Origin: Prinia subflava
Lineage: Eukaryota; Chordata; Aves; Passeriformes; Cisticolidae
NCBI RefSeq assembly: GCF_021018805.1
Contig: NC_086257.1
Coordinates: 20,249,193 to 20,313,192 of the forward strand
Reading direction: 5' to 3'
Length of the DNA stretch: 64,000 nucleotides
Translations under genes and position numbers: made by a program
Notes under the pieces: generated by a model
Databases searched by the model: none
What the model was told of the DNA's origin: nothing
What the model saw: the letters and a program-made list of their open reading frames with translations, nothing else
In this document: piece after piece, positions 35,201-49,592 of the stretch
Layout: each line of letters opens with the position of its first letter
Numbering within the stretch: the stretch's first letter is position 1

Positions 35201-38200
35201 CCAGCATGCTTTAGGAAGCTCTTCCCCATCCAACAGGGGAATGACCTTTACTCCTCTCGTGAAAATGTGCAGACATCACATCAAGAAAATGCTCATATTA
35301 GTCCCAGGCTTCTTTCCAAGACAGTCTGATTAAACTTCATATCCAGGAAGCACATGGAGGAATTATTTTTATTGGGGTAATTTAACCTCAAAATACAATA
35401 TGAACTCTATTTAAAAGACTTTCTAGAACGCCCAAGTCCATTACAGGGAAAGCTGTATTGAGTTTAGTTTTAACTTACAAGCCTGACTTCAACACAGGCA
35501 AATCACACCCACACAGACATCACTGTTTGAACTTTTTTGTCTGTTTTACTTATTTATTTCTAGTCCCAAGTCTGCCTTCCCATTCTGTGTCAAAGCATTA
35601 CCACATTATCTTTACATCTTCTCTTCATCCAGAGATGTTCCTCTTTCTTTAGGCTTTAGTGCTTCATAACCAGGTGCTTTCAGTTACATACAAAAAGTTC
35701 AAGCACCTCTTTGCCAAAAGAAGAGTGAGTTCCATCATAGCTCAGAGTGAGGAGTGGCAAAAACTCAAAAGTTAGGAGACTCATTTCCTTTTTCTCTGGA
35801 AGAACCTCAGCTGGTACAAACAGGTAACATGTAACTAGAGAGAGGCAACCTCAGCAAATGAATCTGAGGACAGAGGCCAAAATCTGATCACAAACTGGTT
35901 TTGGCACCAGAAAATTCAAAATTCAATTCAAAACTCTGGAACCTGAAATTTTGGATAAACACCAGAGCATCCAGTATCCACCACTATGTGGACTGGCTGT
36001 AAGGTGGAAAAATGCAGCTGCACAGGGATGCAGTATCACACACAGGTGAGATAAAAATGCATTTATCTGTAAGACACCCAAATGTTTGCTTACCTGCAAA
36101 ACAAATACACATTTGCTGTCAAGGTAAATCCAATGAGTATTTCCACACGTGCACAGATCAAAGCATGCAGTTTTCAATTAAACATAACATGCAAATATGA
36201 ATTCCAACAATATGAAAATGAACTACCAGGGTAATTACTCTGGAAGTACTGCAATTATGAGTGTCATCAGAATGCATTATGCTCTGTGTTGGCTAAAGAA
36301 TTATTCTGTAATGGGTCAGAGAACTCCTTTCCACACCCTTTAACAATCAGCCCACAAGCTTCAGAGGGGGTATCTATTTTAAATCTCTGTCATCATGTCA
36401 CTGCCAGCCTCTGAAAGAAACCACCAGAAAAACACTTCCCAAAGTATGAAAACAAGGTGTATTACCTTAAAATGCTTTCAGAAGAAAACAAAATGCAGTG
36501 GTCTGCAAATATTTATACTTTTTTTAGGGTCGGGAAGGTCAGTTAAAATGAAACATTTTCATTTCTTGCACAATTACAAGTCAAGCTCATGCATAAATAC
36601 CTGCCACAAGAAAAAGTCTTTAAAATAAGTGGTCATTAATAGGTGTATGATATTCTAGAGGATTTTTGCAGGAAAAAAAGTGCAGCTTTGTCATTCTATT
36701 TTAAATAGCTAATGTGTGTTCAAGTGCCATTATCTACTCTGACTAGCTCTTTAAAAAGAAAAAAATCAAAATGCTTGTTTGAACCTTACCTTTCTCTCGG
36801 TCAGTTCCCCTTTTGCTAAGTGCAATTTTTTTGCAGAAAGAATCATTGCACAGAAGTTCCCCTATAGAACCTATTATCAGCATTTGGCTGGAGCCAGCCC
36901 AGAAGCATTAAGCTTCCTGAAAAGCAAAAATCAGAGTCAAGCTCTAGCTTTTCACAGGAGCAAGGGAAAAATGGCCTGATTTTGAGAACAGCTTGCTGCA
37001 CCCCTCTTAGCCAGCAAACAACTGCAATTTCACAACTGCATGTCACAAGCTTTGGATGCTCTCTCCTCCATTCAGAGAGCCACACATCCCTAGGGCTGGT
37101 TGTATGCAAGAAAGAACAAAGTTGTGCCCTGACACTTCATTCCCATGGAGCAGATGCAGAACAGAGCATCTAAACCAACACTGCTGCTGCAAATAAAGGG
37201 AAAACTCATCCAGTCCTGTCCCAGAAGGTGAGAAGAAAAACTCATGCCTAGCTGTATGTATTTATCTTCTCTATTCTTTGTTTCTTCATCTTACCTATTT
37301 GTTTCTCTGTTAATGTCTGCAACATTAGAAGAAAACTATACCCTAGAAAATGGAGTGTTTTACAGAAAAAGAGGAGGAATTTAATCTCCACTGTAATGCT
37401 CTAAAAATGGTGGAAAGGCCATGTATACTTACAGAGATTACACACAGACACACTTTCAAGCAGAAACATAAAGTAGCCTGAATATAGGCGGGGAAATATC
37501 AGAGTTCAGTGAGGAAATTCCACTTTAAACAAGAGTATAATCCAGGAACTGCAGCTTTGGCTGGCCTGGGACAGAGCATACGCTGCAGGAGTGAGTGATC
37601 TGAGTCATGCTAGAGAATGGCAATACTAAAGCTTCTCAATTAAGCAAGACTACTTCTGAAGAAGGAAAAAAAAAAAAAAAGGCAAGGCAATAAAAGATCA
37701 AGTTTGAAGTCTTCTACTCCCTGAAATTTTTGCTCCTAAGTCAAGAAGTGTCTGGACACATCAGGAAAGAATCAGCTTCCTTCTGCTGCAGGAATGCAAC
37801 AGATTAACCTGATGCATGGATAGAACCTTGTTTGGGAGAGGAGAGAGATGCTGGCATCAGCCTGATGTACATGAAAGCAGACAGGCTACAAAGTTTAAGG
37901 AAGTATGAAAACTTTATGAGACAGTTTTGTGATTAAAAAGGAGATAATGAAATGGACAGGAGTTGTCAAAAAAATGTTTCATTTTGCTTTGCTTACTGCA
38001 ATAAGTATTGATGGATACATTCCCAGCTTCATTGCAGCAAGCATTAGATTAGGGCTATTGAGCTAACTCACTATGATGCATCGCATGACAGCAAGAAAAA
38101 TTAAACAGTTCAAGCTGCGATCTTGTCAGATCTCAGAAGGCTGGCAGGACATGAGTGATCTAATAGGGAACTTTCACAGAGAGCTGGGAAATACAGCCGG

Positions 38201-39282
38201 GAATTCAGCTCCTGTGTCTGCCGAGCAGATGCTCAGCAAGCTTGGCTCTGCAGGCTGAGGCTTCACCCAGGCTTCTGACCATGGAGATCATTAACCAGAC
38301 CAGTGGCACCTTTTGCACCTTAATCCTCTCTCAACACAGAACAGCTCCAGCTTACACAGCTCACACAGACACAACAAAAACAAATGCTTTGGGGGAGCCC
38401 TTGAGTGGAGCTGCTCAAGTAATTTTATTATTTTAATGACAGGTGACACCTTTTTTTGGTTAAAAATCAGGGCAGTTACAAATCAATCTTTGTCAATCTT
38501 CCAACAAGAAATGCCCTTCACTTTCCATGCCAGCCAGAAGCGCTGCAGCCTCTTCTGCACTGCAACCACCAAGTGGCTGATGAACAACTACCCACAGCCA
38601 AGATTTCTGAACCACCAACCACAAAAATCTCCCTAGAACTGCTGTGTACGCTCAGCACATCAGGATGTTGCACATCCCTCATTAAAAAGACCACAGAACC
38701 ACATGAAAACAACTGAGGGTTTCCTCAAGCACTGCAAGCCTAGGGCAGGACTTTCCACACACCAATGATACATTCCAGTTGTTGAAGAATGTTCTATTTT
38801 AAATAAGTGACAGTGTGACAATGCTCTGCAAATGTTGTACCAAGGCCTACCCTGTAACATTAAAATGATTTTGCAGATTGTACTGGAGGAAATGAAATGC
38901 TGCTACATTTCACTAATGGTTTTCACACCTTAGATTCCAGTAACGTGCCTTGGTCATTTCACAGGACACAGCTTACATTAAGTCTTGTGTACCTGCTAGC
39001 AATAGGTTCACGATACTTAAACTTCAAAAACAGGTAACATCATCTCTTTTAACACTATTATGTAAAAATTATCACATAAGCGTTAGCAAGAGTCCTCCAG
39101 AATGAATGCGGGTAAGTTCTAATTTTTCCTGTTTTCAATTCTTTCACCAACCTCACTCCATTGTGAGTTTTCATGGGTGACTTCATCACTGTCACAGAGT
39201 ATAGCATAAATGTCCCATTGCATTACAGTGGAAAAAATTTCTGTGCCAAGTCTTAAGCAAACAAGCAAGCAACGTTACTTAC
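32250..39282. other. Large intron between the 32.2 and 39.3 kb exons
   Basis: No transposable element is clearly visible. It contains several splice-site pairs around very short open segments on the minus strand (36,094, 36,466, 36,790, 37,433) and a 15-nt A run at about 37,665. At 34,461 there is an LTR-end-like TGTCCTGGTTTGGG. Confidence 0.5.
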
Positions 39283-39377
39283 TTTTGATATGAAGAGATT
39301 GATAACTTTGAGTTTTAAAACTGTACCTTGTGCTTCCCTGATCTTCACATCCCATAAGAAAGGTAGAAAATCCTCAT
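39283..39377 (-). CDS. Coding exon of the minus-strand gene (95 bp)
   Basis: This is one of the clearest exons in the window. The acceptor is ATTTTTAGCAATTTGCAG and the donor is TCAAAA|GTAAGTAAC. Two bases complete a codon, then 31 codons are open, including EDFLPFLWDVKIREAQG and ending in KVINLFISK, with exit phase 0. The mix of charged and hydrophobic residues looks like a beta/helix globular segment. It joins exon 1 in phase as ...RT-D-EDF. No other exon in the 15 kb intron between them is confidently visible, so additional small exons there are not excluded. Confidence 0.78.
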
Positions 39378-42300
39378 CTGCAAATTGCTAAAAATAATCA
39401 GTTGCAAGATGTGACCTTGGATAAAGCAATGTTCAATTGGCCAGCAAATTTTTTGGAGGCATCACTGTTATTAACTTGCAATTTTTTCATTTCAGTCTGC
39501 CAGTGATGCTTGACAGGTTATAATTTTTCATTTTCTCACTTGGCTGATGCTCACTCAAGTAGAGATTATGGAGATAGTGGTGGAGAATTTTTACAAAGAT
39601 TTTTCCCCTTTCACTCAATCATGTCAGTATTCAAACACAAATTGTCTCTGCAAGGTGGGTTACCTCTCTAACAGGATTACTGACAAAGATCCCGTCAGTA
39701 TTCCAATGGCAAGAACAGTTCTCCCCTCATCTGGAACTCAGGGGCTCTCCAGTGCATTAATGGACAGCTGGACAACTGCTGTTCATGCATTCCCACCAGG
39801 AATGATGTGGCCCAACTACACTTCTGTTTTAATAGTTAATACACAATAGAAGTTCAAAATCTTAGTGAGTTAGTATTTTCCCTTGAGGTCACTGCTCCTT
39901 CAATTTCATTTTTTGAAAACCACTGATCCCTTTCTACTATGAGTATTCCCCACTCATGGCTAAGTTTCTTTGCCTCCACATCACCTTCCCACTCTCTCAT
40001 CATTTCCTTGCCACTGATTTAATGCATAAAAACTGTAATGAACAGCTCCTCCCAGTGATCATCCTGGAACAACACTTCCTATTTCTTAAGTGTGTGTGGA
40101 GGTTTTCTTTCCTTTTTCACTCCAAATATCATCTGTTCACAAGGAAAATGTCCAGAACACAAATATCTGACTGAACACAAACAGATGCAGAACTGCGTTA
40201 TCAATTAAGTTGTTCTGCCTTTAGTGGTGAACCAAACGCATCCTCCTGCCAGAAGACCCATTTTGTGAGAATTCTCCAACTAAAAATGCCTGTCCCCCCA
40301 GCAACTGTGATCAAGGAATTGTACATGACATGCTGTGAATATTTGCAGCGCTTTCCTCATTATCAGTAAAGACTTTTCTGTTCCTACTCTCCTAGTCAGA
40401 GTTTGTGCGGGAAGGTGACGGTGAGGGGAAGTCGAAGAACAGATTAAAGGCTGCTCACCAGAAGCATCAGTCACCACACAAGGCACCATCATCCATCAGA
40501 AACCACAGTTCAAACAAAGCTGGAGACACTACGAGGTTTATACTACTGGATACAGCCCAAATGGTATTAAAACAGTCTGACAAAACATGCCATTGCCTGC
40601 CTAATCTTCCATTTTTAGCCTTCCTACTCAAGCCATGCAATATTCAGTACGAAGCAGAGATCACTGACCAGAGTGCACAGAGAAATTCACGTTTATTTAT
40701 CTTGTCTTTCACTTTTTAAACTGTATTTTCAGGTATTTATTATCCTAGCAACTGTGTGAAGAATGAAATCCATGGCAAGACTGCCACTGAAAATAAGCTT
40801 CATCATTCAGTCAAGGAGATTAAAATTTTGGCTGATAACTAGAGTGACATAATAAGGTTTCTAAAGTCATATGACTATACAAAACTATTCACTCAGATCT
40901 GCTTTTTATTGCACTTTCTGGAACATCTTTAGAGAGACAACATAACATCACTCATTTTATATGCAGGGAAATGAAAACACAGGAAGAAAAGTAGCATTGG
41001 CCAAGGGGAACAGTGGCTGTATTTTAACAGTGACCAAGTCCCACTTGTGTTCAGAAATTCACATTCTAGACATTTTCCTTGTGAACAGAAAATATTTAAG
41101 TAAAAATTAACAACAAAAACAACAAAACAACAATTAGAAAACAACCCCCAAATACAATTCTTCAAGTGAGACACTTTCCCTTCAGTTCATGACTACATTT
41201 CCAGCAGCCACACAGTCCAGAGAACAACAGATAATGTTCAGGAGCTCCCCAAGAGCCTATTCCCAGCTTTGCCAGAGCTCCTAGTTTTGTGATCCCTGGC
41301 TTACAACCCATGGAAAGTCGCTTTTAACATCTGCTGCTCCATTAAGACATCCAGCACACCATGAAATCGGCAGGGAGCACAGGGAACTCCACCCTCAGGG
41401 CACGCAGCATCCTCCCGGGAAGCTGAAGCAGGTAAGGAACCTGGCTGCACAGCATCCATCCTGCTTCACTTCATGGAGATGCAATGCCAGCCTCACCACA
41501 CTGTTTGCAGAACTACAGAGCCTCCACTCAGACAAAATTCTGATCCTAATAAAATATTTTTTCTCAATTAACTTGGAACTAGGTTGGAGAATATATATAT
41601 TTCAGTAATATATAAATATGCTATTATAAGTTACTTTTGAAGCAGGGTTATTTGAGTTTTACGTTTTTTCCATTCACCTCTCAAACTGGACTTGTTCCAT
41701 AAGCTGATTAACACTAATTTAGCTCTGTTAGTGACCACTCGTGCCAGTCAAGCACATCATGTGATGCAGGGACAACACAAAACAAAAAGGGACAGAACTG
41801 AGTTGTATTAGTCAAGGCTGAGTTTCTGAACACAACACTCCAAAATGCTCAAGTCCTTCCATGCATTTCTCTCCACCGAATTAATTCTCTTTAAAAAGTA
41901 CCAAATTTGCATAAAGTCTGACCTCAGGTCCACTGAAGTCCAGCAGTTGACACGTCTGGAACAGACATGAATTACAGATGTGAGCAGCTACAGCTCTCTA
42001 ACAACCTCTGCTAGTTAAAAGGAAACAAAATTTGATGTAGCACTAGGAGCTGAATTTTAGAAAAAAACAGCCTTGAATCTTTATGCACCTGCCTAAAGCT
42101 AATAAACCCATACACAGATCAGGAAAAATCAAATTCAAATAAACTATTCATGAATCTTTGTTACTTATACATAAGGAATCCAATAAAGAAAGCTACTCTG
42201 GAAGCAAAGAATGCAATATAAATGTGTTCCAGCTTCCTTGCTGGATGTTTTTTTAACTATATCCCACCCCTGCTTTGCCCTGTGGTTACGTGTTTCAATA

Positions 42301-45300
42301 ACTCAGACTTTTCTTAGGCACTCATTATTGTACAACAATCTATTCTGCATATGATATTCTATCTGTGCAAAAAAGACACCAAAGAACCCACTTTCTCCTC
42401 CCCAGAGCATCTTTTACTACTGAATAAAAAGATTTCTTTGATGTCTGCCAATGCAGGACAACTCAAGTTTTGTGCTGTCACATCGGTGTGGCAGACCCAC
42501 CACAAGAACCCCAATGCAGCTCTCAGGTCACCCCAAATGCAGCAGGAACACGTGGAAGGGGCCCTGCACATGTGAGTTGGGGCTGCTCCCATCAGCTCTT
42601 GACCTTCAACCAGCAAAAGTCATCCCAAGTTAAAGCACTAAATGGACAACCCTGACTTTTCCGTATTTTGTTTCAGCCACTGGTGTAGCATTTACAGTCA
42701 CTGAGTTTGCCAGTGACTGCAGATCTTTATTCATGACCAAAAGTAATTATCTCCTCACAAGGAAGTGAAGTCTTTGAGATTTCAGCAAACATTCTTCATT
42801 AATTTGTTGAATTAGCAGAAGAAAGAATATAATCACAAATATTAATGCTTTGCTGAACAAGAGCCCTGACTTAAGCACTTGGGGGTCATCTGTAAATCCA
42901 GAGATCTAAGTTTCATTGTCCCTTAATCAGACTGATTGAAGCAGTCAGACAAAAGCCAAGCAGCTCAGGTGCGTTTTGGATCAGTATCTTGCTTCAGGTA
43001 AAGTCTTTTATTTTGCCTAACACACCCACACATCCCCACCCGAGAAAATGGGGCTTAAAACAATGTCAGAGTAAGTGTAAATAAAGGAAACAAAGGTTAG
43101 TGGCTGGGGATGAGGAATACATATTGCCTAGAAAGACACTAAGCTATTAATGAAAATTTTAGCATCTATTTGATAGGGTATTAACTAAAAAATTCCAATA
43201 TTAATCTAGAATTCATGAAGGTAAGAACAATCTTAGAAAAAAAACCCACACACATTTTCCAACAGTTCAACTTCATTACATTGATTGCAAAATCGTGCAT
43301 ATTTTAGGCTGTGTATATTTATTTTGTTCAAGTCTAAGCTGCTGTCCAGTCCACCTCACACAGCCAAGTGAGAATGTAAAAAACAAAAGTACTACAAAAA
43401 TGCTAAGTCTTCAAAAATGTCCCCTGGAAAAGTCTAGAAATCTCTCATTTTACCAGAACCTTAGATAAACACTGAATCCCTCTTTATTTCATATTGGTGT
43501 TCTTACTGTGAAGCCCTGACAAACCACACTCAGTACAGAATCTGCTCAAAGTACTCCTGATTAAATTATTTTTCATTGGCCCTTTCTTTTAATTTTTAAC
43601 TTGCTGCAATAACTAACAGAATACAGCAGAGAGCTCTGCAGAATCTGAATAGTATGCCAGGGTTAAAAAAAATGTTCTGAAACAGAAGTCACACATATTG
43701 TCCTGCATGTTATAGTCAGTGCCTACAGACTATCAGAAATTAGGTTTTAAGCAAAGCCCAGATTGAGAAAAGATTACCAGGAAAGACTGAGGTAATATTT
43801 ATATTATCTTCTGTACATTCAGGAACTTTTGGGTGCATACAGAATGTCCCCAGGAGGCTCCTATATCTAGATTTCCATCACTGAATAATTATTCGGGTTT
43901 AATCCATTTCCAGATTGCTTTTTATTTGAGAAATATCTACCCAAGTTTCCACTCAATATCAAAAAAGAAAGGGTCAGTGTGAATTTTAAGGCAGTTTGTG
44001 AGGCACATCTCAGATTACTGCAAGGCAATTTCCACTATATAGTTTCAAAGAAAATTCTGTTCTTTTGTTACACCACTTTTCCTCACAAACCAGCACAACT
44101 TTGTGTCAATCAGCAGTCAATCATTTGAGCAGAGGTACATCCACAAAGCAGGTAAGAACACTGCACATTGCACAAGATAATTGAATAAAAGTTTCTGCAT
44201 GGAATTCCTCCAAGGCAAGAGATAAACAATAAATGGATTAATATTCCCTACAGAGCACTGCAATAATGATCTCTGAAGTTTTTCTGCAGCTTTTAGTTAA
44301 TTTATTTTAGAACCAACAGTGTAAATGCAAGCCTCTAACAGAATAAAAATCAAATTCCCACTAAAGTAGTTTAAGATCTAAGTATCTCACACTTTTCCTT
44401 TAAATCACATTCATATCAATTCTGAAAAACCAAATTACTTTGATATATCTCTTACACTGACACTTTTAAGCCTTCTCAGGACATCAGGGATATTCAGACT
44501 TTTGAGCTGGTACTTTAAAAAAATACGCACTAAAGGTCAAGAAAATTTTCCCCTTTTTTTTAGTAACTCTTCTATCTCATCTTTCTAGGAAGTGTCATTA
44601 CTTAACTCCTTTCAACCAAAACAAAGAAAAAGAAATGTCTCCATTAAACATAAGGAAATTGACTTCAAAACTGAATCACACAGAGTATCTGCTAGAAAAA
44701 GAAAAGAATTACTTAGGCTTTGCCACTTAAAGGAAATTATAGATCTAGAAAGATATTTTATTCTATAAAGGAAAAAAAAAGTAAGAAAAACAAAGAGCAG
44801 ACAGTAGTCCTTATACATCAGTACTTTTTTTCAAAAACACTCTCTTCTGTTTCTCACAAGATTAAGTTTTTTCAAGTTTCTCATCTATGCTTGGATGAGC
44901 AAAAAACAGCGAACAAAAAAATCTGCATTAGGAAGCAGCAACAAGAGCAAGTGTTTTACTTACAACCATTCAACTATAATTTGATATTTACTAATGCTTT
45001 TTCCATTCCTTTCAAGTATTGGAACACAAGTCTTTTACTGGAAGGAAGGCTGGAGAACAGCAGAGAATTTCACCCCTCCCTTCCAAAGGCTGTCAGTCCC
45101 TCTCTCTGACACACAACACACACAGACAACTCCACCAAGCCCTGATCTATCAGCAGCTAAAAACAAGCACATTTCAATCCTGGAGTGTGTAAGAGAGAAC
45201 TAAAACCTCTTTCAAAAGGGACACTGTCTCGGGTTACTGGCACATAACTTGAAATAACAATTCCAGAATTCTTCAAACTTGCTATTTCCTAAGAAATGCA

Positions 45301-48300
45301 CATTTCCTTTCATAGACCTCAGATCCCTGTTAGAATAGGCACTCAGAAAAAATCCTATAAATGTTCTCTACAGCCTTTCTGAAAACCACTTACAAACTCA
45401 GAGGCCACAAGCCTATCTGATCAAGACAGCAGATATTTAAATAAACCTTTTATTGTCTATATACATCAGTGTATAACTGCTGCACATGTGAAAACGTGTA
45501 TTTCATTCCAGTTCCCTGTACTTAGAAGTGCATTGATAATTCTTATGGCAAGAACCATCTTTACATTACTCACAAGAATAAAACAGCAGGATGCTCCATT
45601 TTACAAACAAAAAGGAACAGCAAAGCAATAACTTTACCAAAAAAACCTCAAGCAAACAAAACTAAAATTCCACACTTGTGCCTACCTTGGAACACATATT
45701 CCAGGAATCTTCTTGCTCCTGGGAATTTCTATTTCTGAACTGCTGGATCTCTGAATATTCATATTATTAAATTAAAACAAAATTACTTGTAACCTTTGTT
45801 TTTTTCCTGCAGAGCAGACACGTCTTGCTCTACAAAAACTAAACTGTTCTCAAGAACTGGTTAGATACTGAAACCCATGTAAAACACACACGCAAAGTTA
45901 GTGAATTTACACTTTAAGAGTCAATCACCCACTCAGCCTCAAAATCTACACTTAATTGCTGGCATACAAAACACACCAAGAATGAAGTGTGTATGCAGAA
46001 TCACTTTTTGCTATGGTGAAGTATTAACAGTGCAGAAAAGCCAGCTAGACCACAGGGGAAATTAGTATTTATCCACAAATACACTTATGAAAAGCAGCTG
46101 TTACAAAACATGAGGAACAAAACCCTTTTTTGACTGAGGATGAAAGCAAGAGAAACGTCCCAAAATAGTCATTTTCAAAGCATTACAAGTAGGTGGATGA
46201 AGCAAGTGAAAAGAAACCACAACTTGGCAATCAAGAAAAGCTCTTTATTAAAACTGCATAGTCTAGTAATTGATCAGGATAGAGAAGTTATTTTCATTTT
46301 TCCCTGGAAGTACCACATTTTCCACAGCCTCCTTACTCACCACATGTACTTTTCCTATTCTTTTCCTAGTCTTTTGATTTTTTGACAAAAGTCAAACCAT
46401 CTGGCTCATGCCAGACATTTGCCCATGTTGTATCTGTTTTCCAGACAGCAGACACTCATCAAGCATCTAATACATGTGATTAGCTGGTAGGAAAACAAGA
46501 ATTCAATTTGACTTAAAAATATCTTTGCATTTGTTCTCATTCCATCCCAGGAGAACACTGCCTACTTATCTAGAGCTCAGAGAGACTGAACAACCACTGG
46601 TTGAGCATGTTGGACATATGCTCACACATCATCTCTGGGCCAGCTCTGTGGCCTGAAAACAAGACCAGGCTTCTCCGAGTGTCCCAGCATCTGCCTCTCT
46701 TGTGGAAGCACTTATATAAATGATACTGAGAGGCTTTATTCTCAGTTGATAGAGTAAAAATATGTAGTAATGCAATGTCTCAGTACTGACAGAAAAATTC
46801 CAGAGGCATGTTTCTGTCATCATGTAACTATCTTCCCTGTTTGATCCAAACTTTTTGGGTTTTCCCCATTAATACACGGCTGCAGTGGCCACTACAGCCC
46901 CTCTTACAGGATGGGGATGAGGGCACAACTTCTTTTAATAGTTAAAGCAAGCAAGAGTCTGATGAAGCCATTATATTCTTGTATTGTCAGAGTCCTCTGA
47001 ACGAGTAAATCCATTAATATTTTATCAGGCTTCCACAATTCAGCCTCAGACTGAGGCTAGAGCCAGAGGCACAGTACATTCCATTTTTATACACAGGTGA
47101 CCCCCAAGGTTCCAGTTTCCCCCTCAGAGGGAGCTCCTCCAGGCAGCAGATGCTCTGCAGTGGTTCCCACAACAACTACAGTATCAACAGGAAGATTTTC
47201 TAAGTCCCCAACATAATGCTTTATTTGTTGTGGATACAAGGTGTGTATCTACAGCAGTTCAGTAATTTTTTTTGCTGCTCTCTAATTACATTCCAAATAT
47301 TCATGCAAGACATTATTTCCATGCCAGAGCTCATACAGATTTGTTCCTACCAAAACAGTACTAAAACAAAGTCATTTGAAGCAAATCACCATGAGGAAAA
47401 TAGGCTTTTTAACATGCCCAAATTTTGTTATAAAAACCCCCAACAACTAAGCAAGGGAATAGTGAAAAACAATTAACTAATGTGGACAGCAAAACAATGT
47501 AAATCCCTGCCTTCAGTCTCACCCAGCATGATGTTTGTGATTCATAGATGTAAATGTCTTGGAACACATTTGTAAAAAATTATGTTTAATAATTTAATGT
47601 GTCAAGGCAGCCTGCAGCACCCACTTAAAAGTTCCTCTGAGACTTTACTAACAAGTTTGTTTTTTCTCACAATTGGCATGACCAGTGGATTTCAAATTTC
47701 ATATTAAAAGACAAATAGGAAATTTAATCATCTGCCTACTGTTTTTCCCAGGGGATTTTAGATCAAATTTAGTGCCAATGAAGCATCAAATTGACTGCAG
47801 AGAAACAACTACGGTGGTGGTGAGCTGTCCAAGGGTGCTGAAGGAGCTGACTTGTGCCACCAGGGGACTGTTCTCCATCAGCTTCCAAAGCTCAAAGTCT
47901 GAAGACTGGAAGAGTCAAGTCCCAAAAGGCACCCAAAATAAAGGTGCAGAAACTTGAGATCATTCAGTGCCACTTCATTCAGGACCACTCTTGCCAAAGG
48001 ACTGAATAAAATAAACTTTACTCTTGCCTACACTTGGGAACAATCCACATTATGCAAATACAGTGAACAAAGGGCCAGTGTAACTCCACATCTCTGCTGG
48101 CTTTAGAACACACTGACATCAGCTGTGACACAACCTGGGATGCTCCACAGGAGCTAAAAACACTCATTTCTCTTAGACAACCTGGAATAAAGCAGTAGTT
48201 TCAAAGTGTAAAACTTCCTCGAAGTCCTGCATACAAACACCATCTGCTCTTTTGTGAAAGGTATAACATTTGAAATAACATTCTTTTCTCTCCCTCTTAG

Positions 48301-49592
48301 TACATTCCATCATGAAGAGAAAACTTTATTTATATAAAGAGCCCGCAAAATGAAGTTCCATAAAAACAGGAACATATGGCCAAATAATTCTGAATAGCAC
48401 TTAGCATATTCATCCGTAAAATAAGAACTATAATGGGTAGATAAATAGACCCAAGTCTACTTGGAAATTGTCAGTATACACATGGCTTTCTGCAAATAAT
48501 TAGACGTTTTTAAAAAATTTTCTCACCCATCACTCTACACAGATACTTCACATTATAGTTTTACTAAAGTTAATCTTTTTAAACCACAAACTTGGCCCAT
48601 GACACTTTATATCATACACATCAACAGCCTAAATCAACGCATAAAGAAAGAAAAAAAATTCATATATTTTATGAAAGTTAAATTTTTACCACCATTGCAA
48701 AGATAAAGCTTGAAACAAATTTAGATAGTCTCTAATATGAACGGAAATATAAAGTAGAAAACGCAGAACCTTTTTCCTACTTGGAACATACAAATAAGTA
48801 CCTAAATACAAAAACTTAAGACAAGAATAATAACTTAAAAACAGTCCTGAAGGAAAGCATGAATTTGCCTACTTTCTGCTATTAGTAACGAGAGAAACAA
48901 TGCATGGTCAAACACCTTGGTCTTGCACTCACTGCTGCAGGTTTTTCTGTAATTGCAGCATTCAGAATCACCCATCATCCAGCTGTTTGTAAGCTGTTAA
49001 ATATTCGTAAGGAAGTGTGCAATCAAAGAGCTTAGAATTTGTGGACTGAGCCCTAAAAACCTCCACTTTTTCAGCCATTTCCTACACTGAGCAGTACAAC
49101 AAATACCCAGCTTTCTCTTCAGCATGTATCATGAAACTTTCTGGATACTTGCACATTATCCCTTGAGACAAGAAGCACAATCACCTTCAGACTCTCAAAA
49201 ATCCTTCCAGCTGCAGACTTTTCCTGCTGTAATTTGCTGCAGTTTTGTAACCAGCTGGTCCTCATCATATACATGATTTGGTTCACCAAACCACACTCCC
49301 TCATCAATCCCCTGGTCATTGCTTCAGTATCCTCCGGGATTTAAGAAAAAAGACTGGTTTCACTGAGTGATGTGCGCTTAGCTTGGTCCTTTCCATTTAT
49401 TTTGATGATCTCTCATCATATTGAAAGCTGATTCCTGACATGTTCTCCAAAAAGCTGAAGCGTTTACACAAGACAGGCATATCTTATTTGACTTGTGCTT
49501 CAGCTTGACTTCTGCTCATCCTGTCAGAACTGTGCCCCAAAGGGAGGATTTGCTATTTTGATGTTCCATTCTTTAATTTCTCCTCATGCTGC
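39378..49592. other. First large intron, left part
   Basis: Ten kilobases of AT-rich sequence in which I recognise no exon, RNA gene or mobile element. All open frames are short and random-looking. Confidence 0.5.
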
